From Anaerolineae bacterium (lineage in GTDB: Bacteria > Chloroflexota > Anaerolineae > Aggregatilineales > Phototrophicaceae), in the NCBI GenBank assembly GCA_025055175.1, contig JANWYT010000007.1, forward strand, positions 47,209-111,208: a DNA stretch of 64,000 bases, read 5' to 3'. The number at the start of each line of letters is the position of its first letter. Positions within the stretch are counted from its first letter, which is position 1. This document shows positions 36,143-44,293 of the stretch, piece by piece. The position numbers and the translations under genes are program-made. The notes under the pieces were generated by a model. The model searched no databases. It was not told the DNA's origin and saw only the letters and a list, made by a program, of their open reading frames with translations.

Positions 36143-36784
36143 CTAGCTGCCGATCAGCGACGCGATCCCCTGGCCTGCCGCAATCGCTCCCAGGGCCAAC
36201 GCCCCAAAGTAGATAACTGTGAGCAGGTTGAAGACATAACCCAACAGAATCATCAGGCCGTCGCGCTGGAGCAAGCCTGCCGCCAGCAGCAGCACCGCGA
36301 TCCCCGGCAATGTGTTGGAGAAGGGGATGAGGCCTAGCGGGAAGATGAGCAGCACCCCGGCGAACGTCAGCATGAAGCCGTTCAGACGATCGATCAGCAG
36401 GTTGCCGCTCAGGGCGCTCAGACGTGGGCGCAGCAGATTGTCCAGGAAGGCGAAGCGCTGTGCGCCACTGCGGAAGGTGGGGACAAGGCCCTTCGTTTCG
36501 AAGGTGCGCTTGAGCAGTCCTTCAGGCAGCCAGGGCAGACGGTTGAGCGTCACGCCAATGCCGATCAGGATAATCACCGCGCCGAAGACAGTACTCACGC
36601 CAGGGATAGACACCGGAAACAGGAACGGCACGACCAGGATCATGCAGAACAGCAGCAGGCCCTGTTCACCGATCAGCATGAGCAGCTCGCGCAGCGTCAC
36701 CTGCTCCTGTGTCTCAATGGTGTCAGCCACTTGGCTGAGAGTCTGCGAAAAGGTGCGGGAAGTCTCCTGAAATTGTACAGCCAT
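36143..36784 (-). CDS. ExoD family exopolysaccharide synthesis protein
   Basis: 213 residues from the ATG at 36784, chosen because TAGGAG lies 8 nt upstream; the in-frame extension to 36901 has no RBS. Residues about 25-80 (RELLMLIGEQGLLLFCMILV, PFLFPVSIPGVST) and the C-terminal helices (FAGVLLIFPLGLIPFSN, LPGIAVLLLAAGLLQRDGL) are characteristic of ExoD. ExoD is an inner membrane protein needed for exopolysaccharide production in rhizobia; its biochemical role is unknown. The short conserved motif FPLGLIPFSNTLPG is intact. Confidence 0.9.
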   Translation of the reverse strand: MAVQFQETSRTFSQTLSQVADTIETQEQVTLRELLMLIGEQGLLLFCMILVVPFLFPVSIPGVSTVFGAVIILIGIGVTLNRLPWLPEGLLKRTFETKGLVPTFRSGAQRFAFLDNLLRPRLSALSGNLLIDRLNGFMLTFAGVLLIFPLGLIPFSNTLPGIAVLLLAAGLLQRDGLMILLGYVFNLLTVIYFGALALGAIAAGQGIASLIGS

Positions 36785-37082
36785 GTAGCTTCTCCTAGGG
36801 GATAGGCGGCTCTTGAGCGCGAGCAGCGCGCTGCCTGCGCACGAGCCGCATAGAGCGGTCAGTGAACGCAGCAATTCTAAGCCAGGGCTCAGCCTGGTCA
36901 ATAGTCACTGCGGACGAGCAAGGCTTTCGCGCGAAATTCACCCTCATTGTCGGTGACTTATACCTCACCAACATCGTCGTGCCGATGAATAGTAGTTTTT
37001 TCTCGGCAACCTCTTGACAGCGTTCGCCAAATGCGTTAAATGTATATACAACTTCATACAGCTTACGACAAAGTGCTTTTTA
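36785..37082. other. Divergent intergenic region of 298 bp
   Basis: It separates the ExoD gene from the GntR/LacI-type regulator. It contains a CCAGG-6-CCTGG stem at about 36882-36897 and an AT-richer right end with the promoter and palindrome described separately. No gene is seen. Confidence 0.5.
37014..37050 (+). promoter_or_regulatory. Promoter and TGTATATACA palindrome before the GntR/LacI regulator
   Basis: TTGACA (37014-37019) is a perfect -35. The sequence 17 bp on (TAAATG, 37037-37042) is a poor -10. TGTATATACA at 37041-37050 is a perfect 10-bp palindrome, overlapping or just following it and 32 bp before the start codon. It shares TGTA-N2-TACA with the AraR operator of Bacillus, and AraR has the same GntR-plus-LacI domain arrangement as the gene downstream. 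Autoregulation is therefore likely (inference). Confidence 0.55.
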
Positions 37083-38294
37083 ATGGGTCATCATTTGCGT
37101 GCCATTCAAATCAATCACGACAGCTATATCTCCCTTCATGTCCAGCTGCACAATCAGATTCGCCTGCTGATCGTCTCTGGCCAGTGGCAGCTGGGAATGC
37201 GTATCCCCAGCGAGTTAGAGATGGCGCGTGAGCTAGGCATCAGCCGCACGACGGTGCGAATCGCGCTGCAACGCGCAGAGCTGGAAGGGTTGATTACGCG
37301 CACTGCTGGCCGTGGCACGTTCGTCACCTATTCGCCCACGACCGACGTCGCGCCGCGTTTTGTAGGCTACGTCACTCGCAGCTTTCATAACGAAATTCAC
37401 CGTACTCTGCTCAGCAGCGCCGAACAGGAACTCAGCTCGGCCAGCTACCGACTCATCTTCAGCAATGCCAGAGATACGAACGAAGAAGTTCACGTTTTGC
37501 AGCAGCTCCTACAAAACCGCGTGTCGGGCCTCATCCTCTGGCCCAACGCCCGTACCTCGGCCGCTCAAAGGGACATCCTGCTGCAATACCAGGCACTAGG
37601 CATTCCTGTCGTCTTCGTAGATCGTCCGGTCAATGGAGTCAGCGCAGATTACGTCGCTAGCGACAACTACAATGGGACTTATGCGCTCGTCCAGCACTTA
37701 ATCGAGCTGGGTCATCGGCGGATCGCTTATCTGCGCACCAACATCCAGGGCCTGCTGCCGATTGAGGAGCGAGTGCGCGGCTACGAAGCCGCGATGTTGG
37801 CACACGGCCTCACTCCGCTCACCCCATATCGTATCAACTCTCCGCACCACAACGAGTTTTGGGAGACAGACATCTACACATTGCTGGGCAGCGAAAATCC
37901 GCTGCTGGTTGAACAGATCGCCGAGGCACTGCGTCGCTCAACGCCGCTGCCTACAGCCATCACCTGCGTGAACGACGCGCTGGCTATCCTCACCATCCAG
38001 GCTATCCGACGTCTGGGGCTGCGCGTCCCAGACGATGTCTCGGTCGTCGGCTTCGACGACCTGATCCTGGCAGCTCATCTCGACGTGCCTCTGACCACCG
38101 TCACGCAGGACGCTCACGAGATCGGTCGGCTCGCAGCCCAAACGCTGCTAGCGCGGCTGGATGGCAGCACGCTCCCAGTTCAACACAGCGCTGTCCCTAC
38201 TCACTTGCAGATACGGAAGTCAGCCACGACTCCTATCGACGATCCTCATTCCGTTCAGCAGGGCCAACCCAGAAAGGAGAGTACGACACACTAG
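37083..38294 (+). CDS. AraR-type transcriptional regulator (GntR DNA-binding domain, LacI sensor domain)
   Basis: 404 residues from the ATG at 37083; a TTG further upstream is part of the -35 promoter box. Residues about 12-80 form the GntR winged helix (SYISLHVQLHNQIR, SELEMARELGISRTTVR, GLITRTAGRGTFV). Residues about 90-385 form a LacI/GalR-type periplasmic-binding-protein fold that binds a sugar effector (PVVFVDRPVNGVSADYVASDN, LIELGHRRIAYL, SVVGFDDLILAAHL). AraR is the model for this combination. It stands directly before the ABC transporter-mannosidase genes on the same strand and probably represses them until the oligosaccharide or its product is present. Confidence 0.88.
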   Translation: MGHHLRAIQINHDSYISLHVQLHNQIRLLIVSGQWQLGMRIPSELEMARELGISRTTVRIALQRAELEGLITRTAGRGTFVTYSPTTDVAPRFVGYVTRSFHNEIHRTLLSSAEQELSSASYRLIFSNARDTNEEVHVLQQLLQNRVSGLILWPNARTSAAQRDILLQYQALGIPVVFVDRPVNGVSADYVASDNYNGTYALVQHLIELGHRRIAYLRTNIQGLLPIEERVRGYEAAMLAHGLTPLTPYRINSPHHNEFWETDIYTLLGSENPLLVEQIAEALRRSTPLPTAITCVNDALAILTIQAIRRLGLRVPDDVSVVGFDDLILAAHLDVPLTTVTQDAHEIGRLAAQTLLARLDGSTLPVQHSAVPTHLQIRKSATTPIDDPHSVQQGQPRKESTTH

Positions 38295-38392
38295 CAGCGG
38301 AGCTTCTCACCTAACAACAGCGTTTTTCGACAAACATACCTAGCCAAGTCTATATCGTCAGAAGCATTTGATTTAGTAAGGATTGAACACCT

Positions 38393-40147
38393 ATGAGACG
38401 CAGAGCATTATTGCTTAGCCTAGCTTTAGCTTTCCTAGCTCTCCAGATGTCGCCCGTCCTTTCGCAGGAAGTAGCGCGCGAAGACACGGTCATCTTCGAC
38501 TTTGACCGTACCGTAGCTGATCCGACTAACTTCAACCCCTTCACCCCAGCCGGCACGACCAATCGCGGCAGTGGCGCGCATCAAGCCATGTGGGAGCCGC
38601 TCTTCATCCTCAACTACACAACCGGCCAGATCGACCCATGGCTGGGCCTGAGCTTTGAGCCGAACGAGACCCAAGATGTGTGGACGCTCAAGCTGCGCGA
38701 CGGCGTGAAGTGGTCAGATGGCGAAGCCTTCAACGCCGATGACGTCGTCTTCACTATTAACATGCTGCTCAACGACTCCACCCGCACGCTGGCCAACGCT
38801 GCTGACATGCAGCGCCACGTCAAGAGCGTCTCCAAGACCGACGACCTGACCGTCGTCTTCGAACTGAATGGGCCAAACCCGCGCTTCCAAGTCGATTACT
38901 TCTCGGTGCGCATCGTCAACAGCTTGCTGATTATGCCTGAACACGTTTGGGCTGGCCAAGACCCGCTGACCTTCACCTTCTACGATACTGAACGCGGTTG
39001 GCCGATTGGGACGGGGCCGTACACGCTCACCAGCTCAGAGACGAATCGCTTCGTCTGGGATCGCAATGACGCCTGGTGGGGCGCTGCGACTGGCTTCATG
39101 GACTTGCCAGAACCACTGCGCCTGATCTGGTTGTCGATCACCAACGAGGAGACGCGCGTCCAGCTCATCAGCAACAACGAAATTGACGCCGCCAACAGCG
39201 TATCGCTGGCCGCCTTCGAGGCCATCAAGGCGCGCAATCCATCAGTGATTACTTGGCAGGACGAGCTGCCCTACGCCTGGGCCGACCCCTGCCCCCGTCA
39301 GTTGGACATCAACACGACCGTTAAGCCCTGGGACAACGCCAACATGCGCCGCGCCCTAAGCCTATTGATCGACCGCAGCGAGATTGTGGACATTGCCTAC
39401 GAAGGCACGACCTCTGCCTCGGTCTCCATGTTCGTGCAGTACGGCTCTATGCAGCCCTTCATCGATGCAGTGGTCGAAGCTGGCTACGCTGTGCCGGCGA
39501 CAGCAGACGTAGCCGCCGGCCAGGCGTTGATCGAAGCTGAAGGCTGGAAGCTGAACAACGACGGCCTGTACGAGAAAGATGGCGAAGTTCTGTCGGTGGA
39601 AATCTTGGTCAACAACGCCAGCACGGAATACACCCGCACCATCGACGTCGTGGTAGAGCAGCTGCGCGCCGCTGGTATAGAAGCCGTCGCCCGTCCCGTC
39701 GACAACTCCACCTACTGGGGTTCTGCTGCGCCGTCTGGTGATTACGAGGTCGCCTACGGCTGGCTATCCTGCGCCTCGGTGAACGAACCCTGGGCTTCAA
39801 TGAACCGCTACACAGCCCAGTTCATCACTCCTATCGGCCAGAATGCCCCAGGCAACAACAACACCGGACGCTGGAATACGGAAGCAACCGCCGCTTACTC
39901 CGAAATCGTCGCGCAGATCGGCGCGTTGCCCCTGGGTGATCCGCGCGTCCCCGACCTAGTGGCTGAAGCCTACAGCTACATCCACGCCGAGACGCCCTTC
40001 ATCCCTCTCGTCCAGGCATCTAAGCTGCTGGTGTTCAACACCACCTACTGGACGGGCTGGCCCACCGCCGAAAACAGCTATAACCACCCGGCCTTCTGGT
40101 GGAACTCTGCCCATCAGATCATCCACAACCTGACGCGGGCCAAGTAA
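38393..40147 (+). CDS. ABC transporter substrate-binding protein, family 5
   Basis: 584 residues with a signal peptide (MRRRALLLSLALAFLALQMS...SQ) and no lipobox cysteine. The mature protein has the family 5 (peptide/nickel/oligosaccharide) fold, with LKLRDGVKWSDGEAFNADDVVF, read in two parts, and GTGPYTLTSSETNRFVWDRND, read likewise. Family 5 proteins bind peptides but, in Thermotoga and others, also manno- and other oligosaccharides. With a GH38 mannosidase in the same cluster a mannose-containing oligosaccharide is the likelier ligand. AAGGA lies 10 nt before the ATG. A strong stem-loop follows the stop. Confidence 0.92.
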   Translation: MRRRALLLSLALAFLALQMSPVLSQEVAREDTVIFDFDRTVADPTNFNPFTPAGTTNRGSGAHQAMWEPLFILNYTTGQIDPWLGLSFEPNETQDVWTLKLRDGVKWSDGEAFNADDVVFTINMLLNDSTRTLANAADMQRHVKSVSKTDDLTVVFELNGPNPRFQVDYFSVRIVNSLLIMPEHVWAGQDPLTFTFYDTERGWPIGTGPYTLTSSETNRFVWDRNDAWWGAATGFMDLPEPLRLIWLSITNEETRVQLISNNEIDAANSVSLAAFEAIKARNPSVITWQDELPYAWADPCPRQLDINTTVKPWDNANMRRALSLLIDRSEIVDIAYEGTTSASVSMFVQYGSMQPFIDAVVEAGYAVPATADVAAGQALIEAEGWKLNNDGLYEKDGEVLSVEILVNNASTEYTRTIDVVVEQLRAAGIEAVARPVDNSTYWGSAAPSGDYEVAYGWLSCASVNEPWASMNRYTAQFITPIGQNAPGNNNTGRWNTEATAAYSEIVAQIGALPLGDPRVPDLVAEAYSYIHAETPFIPLVQASKLLVFNTTYWTGWPTAENSYNHPAFWWNSAHQIIHNLTRAK

Positions 40148-40170
40148 ATCTGCAGTAGAGAACTTGTTGT

Positions 40171-40214
40171 CGAGGGTGAGGCGCACTCGCCTCACCCTCG
40201 TTCCTGTTGTTTTA
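40171..40214 (+). terminator. Stem-loop with T-rich tail between binding-protein and permease genes
   Basis: A perfect 13-bp stem (40171-40183 with 40188-40200) closes a CACT loop and is followed by TTCCTGTTGTTTTA. This has the shape of an intrinsic terminator. Since the permease gene follows 39 nt later on the same strand, it probably acts as a partial terminator or mRNA-stabilising end, giving more binding protein than permease. Confidence 0.8.
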
Positions 40215-40238
40215 CGAAAGAATTTTGAGGATAGTTCA

Positions 40239-41249
40239 ATGGGACGCATTCCGCGCCAATATTTGCTGCGACGCTTGCGCATCTTCATACTCACCATTTG
40301 GGCTTCAGCCACCCTGATCTGGATCATCCCCCGCCTGGCCCCAGGTGATCCCATCAGCGCTATGGTGGGCCAGATGTCTCAGGCGGGCGGCTATGTGGAA
40401 GGCTCAGAAGAAATCATCGAGGGCTTCCGCGCACGCTTTGGTCTGGATCAGCCACTGCCGATCCAATATCTGCGCTACCTGCTCAACCTGATTACGTTAG
40501 ACTTCGGCTACTCCATTGCCAGCTTCCCCACGCCCGTCAGCCAGATTATCGGCCAGGCACTACCCTGGACGTTCGGACTGCTCGTCTTGGCCATGACCAT
40601 TACCTTCTTATTAGGTAACGCTTTGGGGGCGCTCATGATCTGGACGCACACGCCGCACCTGATTAAAGTCCTCATCCCGCTGGGCATGGTCTTCACCTCC
40701 ATCCCGTCCATCTTGTCCGGTCTCTTCCTGCTGTATATCTTCGCCTTCATCCTCAATTGGTTTCCGGTGCAGGGCGCTTATGCCCTGGGTATCATCCCTG
40801 GGTTGAACTTGCCCTTCATCCTGAGCGTGATCCAACACGGCACGCTGCCGGCGTTGGCGGTGATCTTGGTCAACTTTGGCTACTGGGCGCTGGGTATGCG
40901 CGGCATGATGATTACAGTGCAGGGCGAAGATTACGTGCAGCTCGCTCGCGCCAAAGGCCTCAATCCGCTCTACGTCCTGTATCGCTACATGATCCGCAAC
41001 GCCATCTTGCCTCAGATCACCGCCTTCGCCATCACGTTAGGCACGCTGGTCAGTGGGCAGGTGTTGGTGGAGTACATCTTCGGCTATCAGGGTATGGGCA
41101 AGATCATCTACGACGCCATCCTCGCTCGCGATTTCGCCGTGATCCAGGGAGCGTCGTTCATCGTCATCTGCATGACCGCAGGGGCAGTGATGGTCGTCGA
41201 TCTCACCTACCCTCTGGTAGACCCACGTATTTCGCATGGAGGCGAGTGA
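40239..41249 (+). CDS. ABC transporter permease, DppB/OppB type
   Basis: 336 residues from the ATG at 40239, with TTGAGGA 9 nt upstream. The in-frame opening to 40164 would run through the stem-loop and is rejected. Six membrane helices are seen. The first is followed by a large outside loop starting RLAPGDPISAMVG, the OppB/DppB signature. The EAA loop region is in DYVQLARAKGLNPLYVLYRYMIRNA, read in two parts. It forms one half of the transmembrane channel with the next gene product. The stop is 1 nt before the next ATG. Confidence 0.9.
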   Translation: MGRIPRQYLLRRLRIFILTIWASATLIWIIPRLAPGDPISAMVGQMSQAGGYVEGSEEIIEGFRARFGLDQPLPIQYLRYLLNLITLDFGYSIASFPTPVSQIIGQALPWTFGLLVLAMTITFLLGNALGALMIWTHTPHLIKVLIPLGMVFTSIPSILSGLFLLYIFAFILNWFPVQGAYALGIIPGLNLPFILSVIQHGTLPALAVILVNFGYWALGMRGMMITVQGEDYVQLARAKGLNPLYVLYRYMIRNAILPQITAFAITLGTLVSGQVLVEYIFGYQGMGKIIYDAILARDFAVIQGASFIVICMTAGAVMVVDLTYPLVDPRISHGGE

Positions 41250-41250
41250 G

Positions 41251-42213
41251 ATGGAACAGACATCGCCAGTGCCCGTAGCGGCCATAGAGAGTGCTCCGAC
41301 GCTGCAAAAGCCCAAGCGTGTCATGGGCCGCTTCAACCGTTGGGATACGCCCTGGCTGAATACCAAGCTGCTCAGCGGCCTGGGAATTTTGTCCGCTATC
41401 CTGCTCATAGGCCTGATAGGGCCACTAATCTGGGATACCTCGCTGGCGCTCACGCGGGCTGCACCCCGCAACCTACCCCCTGTTGGTTTCACCAATTGGC
41501 GCGGCCAGGAGGGGGTGTGGGAACATCCCCTAGGGACAGATAACAACGGACGCGACATGCTGGCTGTGCTGATCGTCGGCGCTCCTAACACATTCTTGAT
41601 CGGCTTCATCGCGGCCAGCGTCGGTATCGTCATCGGCACGATCCTGGGCTTCTGTGCCGGCTTCATCGGTGGTGTCGTAGACGATTTCATCAGACTCATC
41701 GCTGATATAGTCATCACAATCCCCGTCTTGATGGTGCTGATCGTCCTTCAGTCAGCTTTCAAACAGATCGACATCCAGACGATGGCGCTGCTGATTGCCG
41801 CCTTCGCCTGGCCACGGGCCACGCGGCAAATCCGCGCCCAAGTGCTGAGCATGCGCGAGAGCGGCTACGTGCGCATGGCCAAGCTCTCTGGCGCTTCCAC
41901 CTTCGACATCATGTTCAAGGAGATGATGCCCAACCTAATCCCTTACCTGTTCGCCAGCTTCATCGCTGGCGCGACCGGCGCCATCTTGGCAGCTGTGGGC
42001 CTGGAGACGCTAGGCCTGGGGCCACAGCGCATCCCCACGCTGGGCAGCACGATCTACAACGCCATTCGCGGCACTGCCCTCTCCCTCAACATGTGGTGGT
42101 GGTGGGGATTGCCCTCGCTGCTGCTGGCCACCATGTTCATTGGATTACTGCTGGTGAATCTGGGGCTGGATGAGATTTCCAATCCGCGCCTGCGCCAGGC
42201 TTCCAAATCATGA
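41251..42213 (+). CDS. ABC transporter permease, DppC/OppC type
   Basis: 320 residues from the ATG at 41251, chosen for the GGAGG 8 nt upstream; another ATG at 41236 overlaps the previous gene. A cytoplasmic N-terminus precedes TM1, then the outer loop with HPLGTDNNGRDML, the DppC-type signature. The EAA loop lies in SGYVRMAKLSGASTFDIMF. It pairs with the DppB-like permease. The total of six helices and the length are normal. Confidence 0.9.
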   Translation: MEQTSPVPVAAIESAPTLQKPKRVMGRFNRWDTPWLNTKLLSGLGILSAILLIGLIGPLIWDTSLALTRAAPRNLPPVGFTNWRGQEGVWEHPLGTDNNGRDMLAVLIVGAPNTFLIGFIAASVGIVIGTILGFCAGFIGGVVDDFIRLIADIVITIPVLMVLIVLQSAFKQIDIQTMALLIAAFAWPRATRQIRAQVLSMRESGYVRMAKLSGASTFDIMFKEMMPNLIPYLFASFIAGATGAILAAVGLETLGLGPQRIPTLGSTIYNAIRGTALSLNMWWWWGLPSLLLATMFIGLLLVNLGLDEISNPRLRQASKS

Positions 42214-42226
42214 AAGGCCTCTCATC

Positions 42227-43249
42227 ATGACGCGCGAAAGTCGTACACCCGTCCTAGAAGTGCGTGACCTACGAATCTACTACGAGACCCCCAAAGGCGA
42301 CGTTCACGCCGTAGACGGGATCAGCTTTGTGCTGTATCAAGGAGAGACGTTGGGGCTGGTCGGCGAATCCGGCTGCGGCAAATCGACAGCTGCGATGGGC
42401 ATCCTGCAGCTCATCACCCCGCCAGGGCGTATCGTCAGCGGCCAGGTGCTGATGGATGGCGTAGACCTGCTCAAGCTGGACGAACGCACGCTGCGCCAAA
42501 TGCGCTGGTCGCGGTTAGCCCTCGTGCCACAAGGAGCGATGAATTCGCTCAATCCGACCATGCGCGTCCATCAGCAAATCGAAGATGTCATTCGACAGCA
42601 CCAAACCAAGACCAAAACCTTCGATCGCTCGCAACTCAAGCCACGCATTCTAGAGCTGCTCAGCTGGGTTGGGCTGCCAGAGCGCGTCTATGACATGTAC
42701 CCCCATGAGCTGAGCGGCGGCATGAAGCAGCGCGTCTGCATTGCGATGGCTGTCGCCCTTCATCCAGGCGTCATCATCGCCGACGAGTCGACCAGCGCGC
42801 TAGACGTGGTCGTCCAGCGCGTCGTGGCCCAAACACTGCTGCGCGTCAAAGCCGATCTGGGCGTCTCGATGATTATGATCGGCCACGACATGGGGCTGAT
42901 GGCCCAGATGGTAGATCGTATCGTCGTCATGTACGCCGGGCGGATTGTCGAGATTGCCACTGTCGAACATGCTTTTCGCAATCCTGCTCACCCGTATTCA
43001 CAGGTGTTGATCGATTCCGTGCCGACCATCTCGGAGCGCAAGCCGCTTAAGATCACCGAGGGGATCACTCACGATCCGCGCAACCCGCCGCACGGCTGTA
43101 TTTTTCAACTGCGCTGCCCTTTCGTGATGGAGCGTTGTCGCCGCGAAGCACCACAGCGCCGAGAGATTCGGCCAGGGCAGGAAGTCGCCTGCCACCTTTA
43201 CGAACAGCAGCCCGACGGGAGCTACCGCGATGTCCGAGATACTGCTTGA
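42227..43249 (+). CDS. ABC transporter ATP-binding protein, DppD/OppD type
   Basis: 340 residues from the ATG at 42227. Walker A GESGCGKST, signature LSGGMKQRV, Walker B VIIADESTSALD. The C-terminal oligopeptide/dipeptide extension (NPPHGCIFQLRCPF, with cysteines) is present; in this family it can bind an iron-sulfur cluster. The signature Q of LSGGQ is M here, as is common in DppD proteins. The ADE of the Walker B end is normal. It overlaps the next gene by 20 nt, so both are translated together. Confidence 0.92.
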   Translation: MTRESRTPVLEVRDLRIYYETPKGDVHAVDGISFVLYQGETLGLVGESGCGKSTAAMGILQLITPPGRIVSGQVLMDGVDLLKLDERTLRQMRWSRLALVPQGAMNSLNPTMRVHQQIEDVIRQHQTKTKTFDRSQLKPRILELLSWVGLPERVYDMYPHELSGGMKQRVCIAMAVALHPGVIIADESTSALDVVVQRVVAQTLLRVKADLGVSMIMIGHDMGLMAQMVDRIVVMYAGRIVEIATVEHAFRNPAHPYSQVLIDSVPTISERKPLKITEGITHDPRNPPHGCIFQLRCPFVMERCRREAPQRREIRPGQEVACHLYEQQPDGSYRDVRDTA

Positions 43250-44234
43250 AATCCGCAACGCCACCAAGACTTACGTCCAGCGCGGCAGCAAGTCGAAGCG
43301 GCAGATTGTGGCGCTGGAGAACTTCAACTTGGCAATCCCATGCGCTCCAGCCAGCATCATCACCATCGCCGGCGAGAGCGGCAGCGGCAAGTCCACCCTG
43401 GCCAACCTGGTGCTGGGCTTCACCAAGCCTACTTCTGGCCAGGTCATCTACCAAGGCCAAGACATGGCAGCCGCCACGCCCCAGCAGCAGCAGCGCTATC
43501 GGCGCGAAGTGCAGGCCGTCTTCCAAGACCCTTTCGGCGTCTACAACCCCTTCTACCGCGTCCAGCACGTGTTCGACATGGTCATCAGAAATTTTCGCTT
43601 GGCCGAGAATGCCCGCCAGGGCCGTGACATGATCGAGGAAGCGCTGAACATCGTCGGGCTGCACGGCGAAGATGTCCTGCGCAAATACCCTCATCAGCTC
43701 AGCGGTGGCCAGCGCCAGCGCATTATGTTCGCTCGCGCCTACATGGTCAAACCCCGATTGATCGTGGCCGATGAACCCGTGTCGATGGTGGACGCTTCGC
43801 TGCGAGCCGCCATCCTAGACGTGATGATGCGGCTGCGCGCCGATGGCATCTCCTTCCTTTACATTACGCACGACCTCAGCACAGCCTTCCAGGTAGGCGA
43901 CCAGATTTTTGTCCTCTATCACGGCGCCGTCGCCGAGACAGGCCAAGCGACCGAGGTCATCCGCAAGCCCCACCATCCCTACGTGCAGCTCCTGATAAGT
44001 TCCATCCCAGACCCCGATCCCCGTGTGAAGTGGCAGGGGACGGTCGACTTGCCGCCAGAAGAAGAAATGCGCACCATAGACAGCCCAGGCTGTCGGTTTC
44101 ATCCGCGCTGCCCGCAGCGTATGCCCATCTGCTTACAAGCAGCGCCGCCGCTCTATCCTGTCAGCACAGACGGCCAACGAGCGGCCTGTTATCTCTACGA
44201 TCAAGATGTAAAACGGGGTAAACTCCAGGCCTAG
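43230..44234 (+). CDS. ABC transporter ATP-binding protein, DppF/OppF type
   Basis: 334 residues from the ATG at 43230, whose RBS GGGAG lies inside the previous gene. Walker A GESGSGKST, signature LSGGQRQRI, Walker B LIVADEPVSMVDAS. The C-terminal domain CRFHPRCPQRMPIC holds the cysteine pattern of the oligopeptide-transporter extension. Together with the DppD-like subunit it forms the ATPase heterodimer. It ends 59 bp before the mannosidase gene, with no terminator in between. Confidence 0.92.
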   Translation: MSEILLEIRNATKTYVQRGSKSKRQIVALENFNLAIPCAPASIITIAGESGSGKSTLANLVLGFTKPTSGQVIYQGQDMAAATPQQQQRYRREVQAVFQDPFGVYNPFYRVQHVFDMVIRNFRLAENARQGRDMIEEALNIVGLHGEDVLRKYPHQLSGGQRQRIMFARAYMVKPRLIVADEPVSMVDASLRAAILDVMMRLRADGISFLYITHDLSTAFQVGDQIFVLYHGAVAETGQATEVIRKPHHPYVQLLISSIPDPDPRVKWQGTVDLPPEEEMRTIDSPGCRFHPRCPQRMPICLQAAPPLYPVSTDGQRAACYLYDQDVKRGKLQA

Positions 44235-44293
44235 TGACACTTTCTCCTAATGGATTCGCAACTCACCTTCCAAAGAACAGGACTCCCTAGTCT

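Noticed and set aside
38393..44234. Naming the importer as a dipeptide permease (dppABCDF)
   Set aside because: The cluster has a sugar-type regulator and an alpha-mannosidase but no peptidase, so the substrate implied by the dpp names would be misleading.
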